Positions 1-9,240 of a stretch of DNA of 64,000 bases are shown here, one piece after another. A program made the translations under genes and the position numbers. Source of the DNA: Aquamicrobium lusatiense (GTDB lineage: Bacteria > Pseudomonadota > Alphaproteobacteria > Rhizobiales > Rhizobiaceae); the NCBI RefSeq assembly GCF_014201615.1, contig NZ_JACHEU010000001.1, positions 2,375,631 through 2,439,630 of the forward strand, given 5' to 3'. Within the stretch, counting starts at the first letter, position 1, and each line of letters starts with the position of its first letter. The notes below the pieces were generated by a model, which saw nothing but the letters and a program-made list of their open reading frames with translations, did not search any database and was not told the DNA's origin.

Positions 1-77
1 AAAAGTGCGCAGCCGTCTTGCGCTCGCAATTGCTTAAAAAATAGAGCGTTTCCGCCTTTGCCAGACACCGCTCAAAG

Positions 78-114
78 AAAAGCCCCGCACGCTTCATAAG
101 CGGCGGGGCTTTTT
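78..114. terminator. Strong bidirectional intrinsic terminator after aspS
   Basis: The arms AAAGCCCCGC (79-88) and GCGGGGCTTT (103-112) pair perfectly. The loop itself folds (CGCTT/AAGCG), giving about 15 base pairs with one bulged A. A T-run follows on the plus strand, and A-rich DNA at 74-81 gives a U-run on the minus strand. It lies just past the aspS stop, so it most likely ends aspS transcription. It may also stop a plus-strand transcript entering from the left edge. Bases 1-77 hold no gene I can support. Confidence 0.85.
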
Positions 115-129
115 CTGTTGCCTGATCGC

Positions 130-1920
130 TCAGGCTTCCTTTTTCTGCGGCATGACGCGCAGTTCCAGTTCGCGCAGCTGCTGCGGCGTAGCCGGCGCTG
201 GCGCCCCCATGAGCAGATCAAAGGCCTGTTGGTTCATCGGGAACATGGTGACCTCGCGCAGGTTCTTCGCACCGACGAGCAGCATGACCACACGGTCGAT
301 GCCGGCCGCCATGCCGCCATGCGGCGGTGCGCCATACTGGAACGCGCGATAAAGACCGCCAAAGCGCTCTTCCACGGTCTGCCGGTCCAGCCCCGCGATC
401 TCGAAGGCCTTGACCATGGTTTCGGGAAGATGGTTGCGGATGCCGCCGGAGGCGATCTCGAAGCCGTTGCAGACCATGTCGTACTGGTAGGCTTTGAGGC
501 TCAGCGGGTCCTGACCGCTCAGCGCCTCGATGCCACCCTGCGGCATCGAGAACGGGTTGTGAGCGAAATCCACCTTCTTCTCCTCTTCGTTCCACTCGTA
601 GAACGGGAAGTCGACAATCCAGCACAGTTCGAAACGATCGCGGTCCACGAGGTTCAGTTCCTCACCCGCGCGTGTGCGCGCAGCTCCGGCAAAGGCAACG
701 AACTTCTTCGGATCGCCCGCAACGAAGAAAGCGGCATCGCCATCCTCAAGACCAAGCTGCTGGCGCACGGCCTCGGTGCGCTCATCGCCGATGTTCTTGG
801 CGATAGGTCCGGCGCCTTCGAGCCTGTCGCCTTCCTTGCGCCAGAAGATGTAGCCGAGACCCGGCTGTCCCTCGCCCTGCGCCCAAGAATTCATGCGATC
901 GCAGAATGCGCGCGAGCCGCCGGTCTTCGCCGGAATGGCCCACACTTCGGCCTTGGGATCGTTGGCGAGGATGTTGGCGAAAACCTTGAAGCCGGAACCG
1001 CTGAAATGCTCGGACACGTCCTGCATCTCGATAGGATTGCGCAGGTCCGGCTTGTCGGATCCGTATTTCCGCATGGCTTCGTCGTAAGGAATGCGGCGGA
1101 ACTCCTGCGTCACCGGCTTGCCGTCGGCAAACGCCTCGAACACGCCGCGCATCACCGGCTCCATGGTGGCCAGCACATCGTTCTGCTCGACAAAGCTCAT
1201 TTCGAGGTCGAGCTGATAGAATTCGCCCGGCAGGCGGTCGGCGCGCGGATCCTCATCGCGGAAGCAGGGCGCGATCTGGAAATAGCGATCGAAGCCCGAC
1301 ACCATGATGAGCTGCTTGTACTGCTGCGGAGCCTGCGGCAGCGCGTAGAACGTGCCCGGATGGATGCGCGAGGGAACCAGGAAGTCGCGTGCGCCCTCGG
1401 GCGACGATGCGGTCAGGATCGGGGTGGAATATTCAGTGAACCCCACCTCGCCCATGCGTTTGCGCATCTCGGCGATGATCTTCGTGCGCATGACAATGTT
1501 TCTGTGCAGCGTTTCGCGGCGCAGATCGAGGAAGCGATACTTCAGGCGGATATCTTCCGGATAGTCCGGTTCGCCGAAAACCGGCAGCGGCAGTTCCTTC
1601 GCTGCGGAAAGCACCTCTATCTCGGTGGCGAAAACCTCGATCTCACCGGTTTCGAGATTGGGGTTCACGGCATCGGCCGCGCGCGCCTTGACCTCGCCGT
1701 CGACGCGAATGACCCATTCGCCACGCACGGTTTCAGCCGTCTTGAAAGCCGGCGAATCCGGATCCGCCACGATCTGCGTCAGCCCGTAGTGGTCGCGCAG
1801 GTCGATGAACAGCAGGCCGCCATGATCGCGAACGCGATGCACCCAGCCCGAAATACGGATATTGGAGCCGACATCGGCCTTTCTCAACTGCGCGCAGGTG
1901 TGGCTGCGATAACGATGCAT
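130..1920 (-). CDS. aspS: Aspartate-tRNA ligase (AspRS)
   Basis: This class II aminoacyl-tRNA synthetase charges tRNA-Asp in the cytoplasm. The 596-residue length fits the bacterial-type enzyme: an N-terminal OB-fold anticodon-binding domain (about 1-110), a catalytic core interrupted by a GAD insertion (about 290-420), and a C-terminal extension. Motif 2 reads [11 protein letters not shown] near residue 220, and motif 3 is the glycine-rich [14 protein letters not shown] near residue 545. The start MHRYRSHTC is the usual one for the family. It is divergent from rnd across a 217-bp gap containing a strong hairpin. Many alphaproteobacterial AspRS enzymes are non-discriminating and also make Asp-tRNA-Asn for GatCAB. 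Whether this one does cannot be read here. Confidence 0.98.
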   Translation of the reverse strand: MHRYRSHTCAQLRKADVGSNIRISGWVHRVRDHGGLLFIDLRDHYGLTQIVADPDSPAFKTAETVRGEWVIRVDGEVKARAADAVNPNLETGEIEVFATEIEVLSAAKELPLPVFGEPDYPEDIRLKYRFLDLRRETLHRNIVMRTKIIAEMRKRMGEVGFTEYSTPILTASSPEGARDFLVPSRIHPGTFYALPQAPQQYKQLIMVSGFDRYFQIAPCFRDEDPRADRLPGEFYQLDLEMSFVEQNDVLATMEPVMRGVFEAFADGKPVTQEFRRIPYDEAMRKYGSDKPDLRNPIEMQDVSEHFSGSGFKVFANILANDPKAEVWAIPAKTGGSRAFCDRMNSWAQGEGQPGLGYIFWRKEGDRLEGAGPIAKNIGDERTEAVRQQLGLEDGDAAFFVAGDPKKFVAFAGAARTRAGEELNLVDRDRFELCWIVDFPFYEWNEEEKKVDFAHNPFSMPQGGIEALSGQDPLSLKAYQYDMVCNGFEIASGGIRNHLPETMVKAFEIAGLDRQTVEERFGGLYRAFQYGAPPHGGMAAGIDRVVMLLVGAKNLREVTMFPMNQQAFDLLMGAPAPATPQQLRELELRVMPQKKEA

Positions 1921-2017
1921 TGCCTGATTTTCCGCCTAACAATGGTTCAATGGGGCCGAAGCACTTGCCCGACCGCAAAATTGGCGCGAAAAGCGCATGG
2001 GCAGGCCCTTTTGTCAA

Positions 2018-2058
2018 GGCAAGAGGGCCGTAAGCCGCCTTTCGGGGCCCGTCTTGCC
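2018..2058. repeat. Inverted repeat in the aspS-rnd intergenic region
   Basis: GGCAAGA (2018-2024) pairs with TCTTGCC (2052-2058), and GGGCC (2025-2029) pairs with GGCCC (2046-2050), leaving one bulged G. It sits 80 bp upstream of the chosen rnd start and 98 bp upstream of aspS. It has no T-run, so it looks more like a 5' UTR structure or protein-binding site than a terminator. The function is unknown. Confidence 0.5.
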
Positions 2059-2137
2059 ACCCGTTTCACATCCGATGGCTTGACGCGCCCGTCTGCGGCT
2101 GGAATTGAGAAACGAGTTTGATCTGAAAAGCGATTTG

Positions 2138-3289
2138 ATGAACCTTATTACCACGCAGAGCGAACTCGAGAGCGCCATTGAAAGACTCGAGCAATCGGAC
2201 TTTGTCACCGTTGACACGGAGTTCATTCGGGAAACAACGTTTTGGCCTGTGTTGTGCCTGATCCAGATGGCGGTGCCGGGCTTTACCGCGCTTGTTGATC
2301 CGCTGGCGCCCGGCCTCGACCTCAAACCCTTCTTCAGGCTCATGGCCAATCAGAATGTGGTCAAGGTCTTCCACGCAGCGCGGCAGGATATCGAGATCAT
2401 CGTTCATCAGGGCGATCTGGTTCCCTCCCCGATTTTCGACACGCAGGTGGCTGCGATGGTGTGCGGGTTCGGCGATGCCGTCTCCTACGACCAGCTCGTC
2501 CAGAAGATCACCGATGTCAGGCTCGACAAATCCTCTCGCTTTACCGACTGGCGCTATCGCCCGCTTTCGGAAAAGCAGCTGGAATATGCCCTCGCGGACG
2601 TGACCCACCTGATCGACGTCTACAAGCATCTGACGGCCCAGCTTGAGCGCGAGGACCGCGCACACTGGCTGAAGGAAGAGATGCAGGTTCTGACCTCGCG
2701 CGAGACCTATGATCCGCATCCGGATGATGCCTGGAAGCGCCTGAAGATGCGCGTGCGCAAGCCGCAGGAACTGGCGATCCTGAAATCGGTCGCCGCATGG
2801 CGCGAGCGCGAAGCGCGCGAACGCGACGTGCCGCGCGGCCGGATCATCAAGGATGACGCCATTTACGAGATCGCCCAGCAGGCCCCGCGCGACAGTGATG
2901 CGCTCGGTCGCTTGCGGACCATTCCCAAGGGCTGGGAGCGCTCATCGACCGCCGTGGCTTTGCTGGGAGCGGTGAATGCCGCCCTTGCCGTGCCGAAGGA
3001 TGAATTGCCAAAACTGCCGAAACAGCAGCAGCAGCCGGAGGGCACCAATGCCGCGGCCGAATTGCTGAAAGTGCTTCTGAAGATCATCGCCGAACAGCAA
3101 GGCGTTGCCGCAAAGGTGCTGGCATCGAGCGATGACATCGACCAGATCGCCGCTCATGGTGAGAAAGCGCAGGTACCGGCGCTGCAGGGCTGGCGACGGG
3201 CGGTGTTCGGCGAAAAGGCGCTGCGTCTTGTGCGCGGCGAAATCGCCATCAAGTTCGAAAAGCGCAAGATCGTGCTGCTGGAAGTCTGA
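2138..3289 (+). CDS. rnd: Ribonuclease D
   Basis: This 3'-5' exoribonuclease trims the 3' ends of tRNAs and other stable RNAs. The protein has 383 residues when started at the ATG at 2138. The family N-terminus (MNLITTQ, then FVTVDTEFIRE) begins there, so the in-frame TTG at 2105 is unlikely. The DEDD exonuclease domain fills about residues 1-175, with DTEF as its first acidic motif and a later H-x-A-x-x-D (VFHAARQDIEI). An HRDC helical domain follows at about 205-290, with a second C-terminal helical region to the end. It stands alone and converges on the MAPEG gene. Confidence 0.96.
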   Translation: MNLITTQSELESAIERLEQSDFVTVDTEFIRETTFWPVLCLIQMAVPGFTALVDPLAPGLDLKPFFRLMANQNVVKVFHAARQDIEIIVHQGDLVPSPIFDTQVAAMVCGFGDAVSYDQLVQKITDVRLDKSSRFTDWRYRPLSEKQLEYALADVTHLIDVYKHLTAQLEREDRAHWLKEEMQVLTSRETYDPHPDDAWKRLKMRVRKPQELAILKSVAAWREREARERDVPRGRIIKDDAIYEIAQQAPRDSDALGRLRTIPKGWERSSTAVALLGAVNAALAVPKDELPKLPKQQQQPEGTNAAAELLKVLLKIIAEQQGVAAKVLASSDDIDQIAAHGEKAQVPALQGWRRAVFGEKALRLVRGEIAIKFEKRKIVLLEV

Positions 3290-3330
3290 GCCGGATACTC
3301 CGGGTTCAGTGCATGGTGGTCTGGTCTGTC

Positions 3331-3753
3331 TCAGACAGCTCCGGCCAGATGCAAGGCAAACCACGCCCACAAAAGCACCAGAACCAGAAAGCCGCCGCCG
3401 AACAACATGCCGCGCCGCGACACGCGGTTGCTGGTGACATGTTCGAACGCGTGCGCATAGCGCAGCAGCACGAACAGCCACGCCAGTATCACGGCAATCC
3501 ATGACACGCCCGCCGTTACATAAAGCGCCAGACAGACGGCATGGAACAGCACCGGAAGCTCGAACTGGTTCATGATGTTGTTCGACACTGCGGCGCTGAC
3601 TTCCGGCTCGCCGCCGGAGCGCAGCTTCCACTGGCCGCGCGCCACTGAACCGTTCAGCATCGCCTGCCGGCGGCGCATGCCAAGCAACGCATACATGATC
3701 GCCACCAGCGCGAAATGCGCCACCATCGGCCACAGAATTGCGATCGGGTTCAT
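3331..3753 (-). CDS. MAPEG-family integral membrane protein
   Basis: This 140-residue protein has four predicted hydrophobic helices (about 5-25, 65-83, 85-105 and 115-135). It carries the MAPEG-type NNIMNQFELPVLFHAVCLALY signature region (residues about 58-78), where the asparagine/glutamate cluster is typical. MAPEG proteins in eukaryotes are glutathione- or leukotriene-related enzymes. The bacterial members are mostly uncharacterised, so no substrate is proposed. It is monocistronic, convergent with rnd, and backed by the AT-rich region at 3754-4162. Confidence 0.85.
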   Translation of the reverse strand: MNPIAILWPMVAHFALVAIMYALLGMRRRQAMLNGSVARGQWKLRSGGEPEVSAAVSNNIMNQFELPVLFHAVCLALYVTAGVSWIAVILAWLFVLLRYAHAFEHVTSNRVSRRGMLFGGGFLVLVLLWAWFALHLAGAV

Positions 3754-4162
3754 GTCGTCAAATCCACGTTGCGGGCCGCGCCCGGCTGGTATGCCCAGTG
3801 TCAGGATAGTTCAGTTTGCCTTCCCCCATCTAATCACAGCTCACCGGATTGCAAAAGAAATCCTCATTCATCCTTCAGCGCGTTGTATTCCGCCGATTCT
3901 GATAAGACGGAATTTTAAAGTAAAACAAATATTGTTCATTTATATAATTATATTTTACTGAAAAAATTAATGAAAATCCGACGAAATTCCGAATGATAAT
4001 CCGATTTATGATTTTCAAAATATGTTTTTCTGAAGTATTGAATTGGCGGCAGATCAAGAGACATTCTTGCATCGACGACACACCGTACAGCTCTGTCATG
4101 GGAGTGTTATCTCGCGGCGTTAGGTGCCGTTGCAGCGTAACTGCCAGCCGAAAGCGAGCCCC
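3754..4162. other. 409-bp intergenic region with an AT-rich island
   Basis: This gap separates the divergent MAPEG and phoD genes. Bases 3901-4020 contain only about 26 G or C by my count, far below the surrounding coding DNA. I see no ORF with a convincing start and ribosome-binding site. The right part carries the PHO box at 4093-4111. The AT-rich part could hold promoters for either flanking gene or bind a nucleoid protein, which is inference from composition only. Confidence 0.7.
4093..4111 (+). promoter_or_regulatory. PHO box (PhoB-binding site) upstream of phoD
   Basis: CTGTCAT (4093-4099), a 4-bp spacer, then GTGTTAT (4104-4110). The first half matches the PhoB heptamer exactly. The second matches at 5 of 7 positions at the correct 11-bp period. 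It lies 52 bp upstream of the ATG of a PhoD-type phosphatase, a gene class known to be phosphate-starvation induced. No clear -35 is present, as expected for a PhoB-activated promoter. Confidence 0.72.
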
Positions 4163-5695
4163 ATGACCATTCTTCAACGACGCCAGTTTATTGCCGGTAC
4201 GGCAGCGGCTCTCATGGCCCCTGCGGTCTTTGTGAACCGCACCGCCGCCCAAACGCCTGCGGCGTCCCTCTTTCCGTTTTCGGTGGCCAGCGGCGATCCG
4301 ACCGCCAACAGCGTGGTGCTATGGACGAAGCTGGCCAGAGCCGCCGATGATCTCGAACTCCTCTCCAGACTGCCGATCGATGTGGAATGGATTGTGGCCC
4401 AGGATGAGCGCCTGTCGAAGGTCGTTTGCAGCGGCACAGGCAGCGCTTTGCCGGAATATGGTCACTCGGTCCATGTCGATGTTCAGGGTCTGCGCCCGGA
4501 TCGCTGGTACTGGTATGCGTTTCGCATTGGCGGTGAGATGAGCCCCATCGGCCGGACGCGCACGTTGCCGGCTGCGGATGCGCTGGTGTCGCGGTTTCGG
4601 TTCAACGTCGTCTCCTGCCAGCACTGGGAAAACGGCTTCTTCGATGCCTATGACGGCATGGCCGACGACGATTCTTCGCTGGTGCTGCATCTGGGCGATT
4701 ACATCTACGAAGTCGGTCGCGGTGGTGTGCGCACGCACGAGACCGACAAGCCGCTCAGAACACTCGACGACTATCGCCGTCGTCATGCGCTCTACAAGAC
4801 CGATGCGGCTCTGCGGCGCGCGCACGAGCGATTGCCGTTCATGGTCACGCTCGACAACCACGATGCGCTGACAGAAGACTCCAGCGACGCCGGCGAACTG
4901 GCGCATCGCGCCGCCGCGTATCATGCCTGGTACGAGTTCCAGCCGGTGCGCCATGCGCCTGCCCTACACGCTCCGACCATGCCTGTCTTGCGGGGTCTCG
5001 ATATTGGCGACCTGCTGCGGATCAGCATTCCGGATACCCGCCAGTTTCGTGATTCGGAAAGTGTGTGCGCTTCCGGATCTGACAAGGATTTCGCCTTCGG
5101 CGTGTTCCAGAAGCCGTGCGAGGCAGCCGAAGATCCGCAACGTTCCATGCTGGGCGTCGCGCAGGAAAACTGGCTGGATGCGCGCCTTTCGGGTTCGCAG
5201 GCAAAATGGAACGCCATCGCCTCAACCGTGATGATGAGCACCTTCGACATGGATCACGAAGGCGAGCTGTATCGCTATTTGCAGTCGTGGGACGGCTATC
5301 CGGCCGCCCGGCAACGCATTCTCGACCGTATTGAAGGTTCCAGGGTCTCAAATCCGGTTTCGATCGCAGGCGACATTCATTCAACGCTGATTTCGGAAGT
5401 CACCCGCCGCGCGGGCGAGGAGCCAGGCAGGTCGCTGATGACGGAATTCGTAGGCACCTCGATCAGCTCACTCTGGCCGGAACCTCTGGCCAGGCCCATG
5501 CATGATGCCCTGCCCGCCAACCCTCAGGTTCGCTACTATGAAAGCCAGAAGCGTGGCTACATGCATTTCGACGTAACGCCGGAAAGCCTGAACGTAGAGA
5601 TGCGCGCAATCGACCGCACCGACCAGCCCGGCGGCACCGTCCATACCGACAGGACATTTGTTGTCGAGAATGGTCAGGTGGGCGCGAAGTCTTAA
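4163..5695 (+). CDS. phoD: Alkaline phosphatase D (PhoD) family protein, Tat-exported
   Basis: This periplasmic phosphomonoesterase/diesterase probably releases phosphate from organic esters. Start at 4163 gives 510 residues with a twin-arginine signal (RRQFIAG, then a hydrophobic stretch to about residue 30). The in-frame GTG at 4124 would only add residues before the Tat signal. The N-terminal PhoD domain begins at PFSVASGDPTANSVVLWTK. The catalytic core shows SCQHW (the Cys ligand of PhoD enzymes), GDYIYE (the Tyr ligand), and a C-terminal GDIHSTL. The usual WDDHE-type motif reads LDNHDAL here, so one acidic position is replaced by Asn. It is monocistronic under a PHO box. Confidence 0.93.
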   Translation: MTILQRRQFIAGTAAALMAPAVFVNRTAAQTPAASLFPFSVASGDPTANSVVLWTKLARAADDLELLSRLPIDVEWIVAQDERLSKVVCSGTGSALPEYGHSVHVDVQGLRPDRWYWYAFRIGGEMSPIGRTRTLPAADALVSRFRFNVVSCQHWENGFFDAYDGMADDDSSLVLHLGDYIYEVGRGGVRTHETDKPLRTLDDYRRRHALYKTDAALRRAHERLPFMVTLDNHDALTEDSSDAGELAHRAAAYHAWYEFQPVRHAPALHAPTMPVLRGLDIGDLLRISIPDTRQFRDSESVCASGSDKDFAFGVFQKPCEAAEDPQRSMLGVAQENWLDARLSGSQAKWNAIASTVMMSTFDMDHEGELYRYLQSWDGYPAARQRILDRIEGSRVSNPVSIAGDIHSTLISEVTRRAGEEPGRSLMTEFVGTSISSLWPEPLARPMHDALPANPQVRYYESQKRGYMHFDVTPESLNVEMRAIDRTDQPGGTVHTDRTFVVENGQVGAKS

Positions 5696-5725
5696 AGCGC
5701 GCGGCAATGAAGCTGGCGATGCGTG

Positions 5726-6415
5726 CTATCGCGTCAGCCAGCGCTCATAGTCCGAAACCAGAAGGTGAGCCGGCTCCACATCTTCCTCGATCTCGGAAAA
5801 CCGGCCGATGGGGTCGCGGAAGATGTTGTCGGTGAGGTCGTCGTTGACGGTGGAGACCTCGCCGATCAGAACGTCGCCGCCCTCGCCCCAGAATGCGTGC
5901 CATACGCCCGGCAGCAAGGTCACGCTCTCACCGGGATCGAGCTTCAGAAGACCGCCGGCGGGAAGCCTGCGGATGGTTCCGTCTACGGGAACGGACACTT
6001 CGGCATGTGCATCTATCCCACCCTCTGTGTCGGGCATGAACAGCTCCAGCACGAGCTTGCCGCCGCCGCGGTTGATGATGTCCTCCGCCTTGATGACATG
6101 GCGGTGCATCGGCGAGAGCTGGTCCTTGCGCGAGATCATGATCTTTTCGGCATAGAGCATGCCGGCACCCTTGCTCATATCCTCGAAGCGGCCATTGCGG
6201 ACCGTGAACAGGAAGAGCCCCAGCTCTTCGAATTTCCCCTGTCCGTAATCGGTGATGTCCCAGCCCAGCCGGGCATTGAAGACACCAGCAGATTCCGCCC
6301 CGCGCCGCTTCATTTCTTCGGGGGACCAATAGGCGAACGGCGGCAGGACATAACCGAAGGAGCGGATGAAGGCGTCGCCCTCACGGATGATCTCATTCAC
6401 TCCAGAGCGCTTCAT
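5726..6415 (-). CDS. D-lyxose ketol-isomerase family protein
   Basis: This 229-residue cupin-type protein resembles D-lyxose isomerases, which convert D-lyxose to D-xylulose (also D-mannose to D-fructose) using a divalent metal. The expected metal ligands are visible: MHRH near residue 104, a glutamate in the following strand (VLELF), and PGVWHAF near residue 170. The start MKRSGVNEII has the family form. No sugar kinase or transporter lies beside it, so the physiological substrate is open. It follows ccmC on the same strand after a 40-bp gap and may be cotranscribed with it. Confidence 0.85.
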   Translation of the reverse strand: MKRSGVNEIIREGDAFIRSFGYVLPPFAYWSPEEMKRRGAESAGVFNARLGWDITDYGQGKFEELGLFLFTVRNGRFEDMSKGAGMLYAEKIMISRKDQLSPMHRHVIKAEDIINRGGGKLVLELFMPDTEGGIDAHAEVSVPVDGTIRRLPAGGLLKLDPGESVTLLPGVWHAFWGEGGDVLIGEVSTVNDDLTDNIFRDPIGRFSEIEEDVEPAHLLVSDYERWLTR

Positions 6416-6455
6416 GGTCCCTCCCCGTCAGTGTTTTTTGCCAGCGTCCCGAAGG

Positions 6456-7208
6456 TCAGCGCTCTCCGCGAGCAGCCAGCCTGCGCATGGAAGCGATACG
6501 CCGTCGGCTGATCTCGGTGCGCATGGCCATCATGTGCAGTGTGAAGAAAAGCAGCGTGAAGCCGATCGCCATGATCAGAAGGGGCCTTAGCAGGCTTCCG
6601 TCAATGGTCGGCCCGTCGACACGGAACACGGAAGCCGGCTGATGCAGCGTGTTCCACCAGTCCACCGAGAACTTGATGATCGGAATGTTGACGAACCCGA
6701 TCAATGTGATGATCGCCGCCGACCATGCCGCCTTGCCCGAATCTTCCAGCGCGCGCGTCAGCGCGATGATGCCGAGATACATCAGGAACAGCACGAATAC
6801 GGAGGTCAGCCGCGCATCCCACACCCACCATGTGCCCCACATGGGCTTGCCCCAGATGGACCCGGTAATGAGCGCCAGAGCGGTGAAGCACGCGCCGATA
6901 GGCGCAGCCGACTTCAGGGAGACATCGGCGAGCGGGTGGCGCCATACCAGCGTGCCTATCGCTGAGGCTGCCATGAGCGCGTAGCACATCATGGAAAGCC
7001 AGGCGAACGGCACGTGAATGTACATGATGCGCACCGTCGTGCCCTGCTGGTAATCCTCGGGTGCGGCAAAGCTCATGTAGAGGCCGATCGCCAGAACAAG
7101 GCATGCTGCACCCGCCAGCCATGGAACAGCTCTGTTCGCAAAACTGACGAAACGCGTCGGATTGGCGAGGTCCATCCAGCTGGCAATGCGGGTGCGTGAA
7201 ACTGTCAT
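6456..7208 (-). CDS. ccmC: Heme exporter protein CcmC
   Basis: This inner-membrane protein of cytochrome c maturation system I presents heme to CcmE in the periplasm. The 250 residues contain six hydrophobic helices and the tryptophan-rich heme-handling motif WGTWWVWDARLTS (about residues 127-139), with flanking histidines in YIHVPFAW and NTLHQPASV. The family normally sits in a ccmABCDG operon, but here ccmC is alone, with ndvA upstream and a sugar isomerase downstream. The 40 bases after the stop cannot encode ccmD. Either the other ccm genes are elsewhere or this is an additional copy. Confidence 0.95.
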   Translation of the reverse strand: MTVSRTRIASWMDLANPTRFVSFANRAVPWLAGAACLVLAIGLYMSFAAPEDYQQGTTVRIMYIHVPFAWLSMMCYALMAASAIGTLVWRHPLADVSLKSAAPIGACFTALALITGSIWGKPMWGTWWVWDARLTSVFVLFLMYLGIIALTRALEDSGKAAWSAAIITLIGFVNIPIIKFSVDWWNTLHQPASVFRVDGPTIDGSLLRPLLIMAIGFTLLFFTLHMMAMRTEISRRRIASMRRLAARGER

Positions 7209-7269
7209 GACAAGCTACATAACCTTGCCCTGCGCCGCGGGCAACTGCGACGCAAAGGCCGGTGCTTCG

Positions 7270-9051
7270 TCAGGCAGCGGCGTCCTCGTTCACCGGCGAG
7301 ATCCGGGACAGACGACGCACTTCCTCGTCATTGAGCAGTCCGCCTGCTCGCAGCAGCGAAGCGAAGCGGCCATTGCGCAGGGACAATTCCGCAAAGCCGC
7401 CCATCTCGACAACCCTGCCCTTGTCCATGAACACCACAAGATCGGCATCCCTGACCGTGGTCAGGCGATGGGCGATGATGAAGGTGGTGCGGTCACGGCG
7501 CAACTCGTCGATCGCCTGCTTCACACGCTCTTCCGTTTCCACGTCAAGCGCGCTGGTGGCTTCGTCCAGAACGAGGATCGGTGCATTTTTCAGCACAGCC
7601 CGGGCAATGGCGATGCGCTGGCGCTCGCCGCCCGACAACTGCCCGCCGCGCTCGCCGACGATGGTGTCGTAACCTTCGGCCTTGGAAAGAATGAAATCCT
7701 GTGCCGCCGCAGCCTCTGCCGCCGCGTGGATTTCCTGATAGGTGGCTTCAGCCTGCCCGATGCGGATGTTGTCCTCGATCGAACGGTTGAGCATGCCGGC
7801 ATCCTGAAACACCGTGGCGATGCAGTTTCTGAGCGACGACGTGGAGACGGTGCGGGTATCGATGCCGTCGATCAGGATGCGACCTCGCTGCGGCGTGAAC
7901 ACGCGCTGCAGCATGTTGATGAGCGTGGTCTTGCCCGCACCGGTCGGACCGACGATCGCGACTGTCTGGCCGGCGCCCACCTCGAAGGTGACATTGTCCA
8001 GCCCCTGCCCCGAATTCGGAAACTCGAAGCCGACATTCTCGAAACGGACATGACCGGAAACCCTGCCGATATCGCGCAAGCCTTCCGGCTCGCGGATTTC
8101 AAACGCGGAATCTTCCATGCCGTAGAAATCTTCGAGCTTGGCGCGAGCCTCCGAGATCTGGTTCACAAAAGTGGAAACCTGATCGAGGCGGGCGATGAGC
8201 AACGTAGCGAAGCCGGTGAAGGCGATGACGTCGCCGATCCGCAGCTGGCCGTTCATGACCAGAAACGAACCGATCAGCAGCACAACCATCATCGAGATCG
8301 TGGACGAGAGGCGATGCAGCGCGCTGGCCAGAGCCCACCAGTCCAGAACCGGATACTGCGCGTCGAGGAGCTCACCGACGAACCGCTTCAGGGCTGCCGT
8401 TTCGTGGCCAATGCGGTTGTAGCTCTGCAGCACAGCGACGTTGCTGACCGAGTCGGACACATGCGCGAACACCTTGTGGTAGTGGCGCTCGACGCTCGCC
8501 TGCCCTTCGCGGGTCTTGCGCATGACCAGACGGCCGACGCCGTAATACACCACGCCAAGCACGAGCAGGACCATCGACATGCGCACATCGAGCGACAAAG
8601 CGGTGGGCACGAGCAGCATCAGAGCCACCGCAGTGGACAGATGCTGACGCATGAATTCCAGCCACAGCGAAAACAGCGTTTCCACCGCCCGCAACAGCGT
8701 ATGCAGCGAATTGGACGTACCACGCGTATGGTGCCAGGCCAGCGGCATGTTGATGATGCGCTCGAACGACTGCGAAAGCACTTCGCCGCGCAGCTTGTGA
8801 GCCATGCGATCGGCGCCGCGCGCCACGAGAACAAATGCAACGATGTTGAAGGCGCCAAGGCCGGCCCAGATCACCAGCGGCGGGACCACGTTCACGCGCT
8901 CGGAAATCGCATCAATGACGCGACCGAACATGATGGGCTCAAGGATAGCGACGATAGCCAGGGTGACATTGGCGGCACAAATAAGCGCAACGCGCTTCCT
9001 GTCTGCCGCCATATAGCCGAGCGCTCTCCAGTAGACTTGCAGAAGGGACAC
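7270..9051 (-). CDS. ndvA: Cyclic beta-1,2-glucan ABC exporter NdvA/ChvA
   Basis: This 593-residue half-transporter is an N-terminal six-helix ABC exporter domain (about 20-310) fused to an ATPase domain (about 340-575). It exports cyclic beta-1,2-glucan to the periplasm. Walker A is GPTGAGKT (about 367-374), the ABC signature LSGGERQR (near 470), Walker B ILVLDEATS, and the switch histidine IIAHRL. The start MSLLQVYWRAL matches NdvA proteins of Rhizobiales. It follows ndvB on the same strand, 276 bp away, with a hairpin between, so it probably also has its own promoter. Confidence 0.97.
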   Translation of the reverse strand: MSLLQVYWRALGYMAADRKRVALICAANVTLAIVAILEPIMFGRVIDAISERVNVVPPLVIWAGLGAFNIVAFVLVARGADRMAHKLRGEVLSQSFERIINMPLAWHHTRGTSNSLHTLLRAVETLFSLWLEFMRQHLSTAVALMLLVPTALSLDVRMSMVLLVLGVVYYGVGRLVMRKTREGQASVERHYHKVFAHVSDSVSNVAVLQSYNRIGHETAALKRFVGELLDAQYPVLDWWALASALHRLSSTISMMVVLLIGSFLVMNGQLRIGDVIAFTGFATLLIARLDQVSTFVNQISEARAKLEDFYGMEDSAFEIREPEGLRDIGRVSGHVRFENVGFEFPNSGQGLDNVTFEVGAGQTVAIVGPTGAGKTTLINMLQRVFTPQRGRILIDGIDTRTVSTSSLRNCIATVFQDAGMLNRSIEDNIRIGQAEATYQEIHAAAEAAAAQDFILSKAEGYDTIVGERGGQLSGGERQRIAIARAVLKNAPILVLDEATSALDVETEERVKQAIDELRRDRTTFIIAHRLTTVRDADLVVFMDKGRVVEMGGFAELSLRNGRFASLLRAGGLLNDEEVRRLSRISPVNEDAAA

Positions 9052-9240
9052 TCGTTTACTCCGCGAAACCGTTCATTGTGCGATGCACCATTTCTGGAAA
9101 CATATGAACCGATGTGAACCAGAACAATGTTCCCTTAACGCGGGAGTTCCCGTTTCGCGAACAAAACATAGCTACGAAACGAAATCTGGCGTGATCGACT
9201 AACGGTTTGAGATCAAACGTAAAATGTCCTTCTGAAGGCG

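Noticed and set aside
118..2121. 667-residue plus-strand ORF opposite aspS
   Set aside because: It is the antisense shadow of a clearly conserved gene in high-GC DNA. It has no ribosome-binding site and no recognisable domain.
6416..6455. Possible ccmD between ccmC and the isomerase gene
   Set aside because: Only 40 bases are available, too short for any CcmD.
7162..9117. 651-residue plus-strand ORF opposite ndvA
   Set aside because: Antisense shadow of a conserved ABC exporter.
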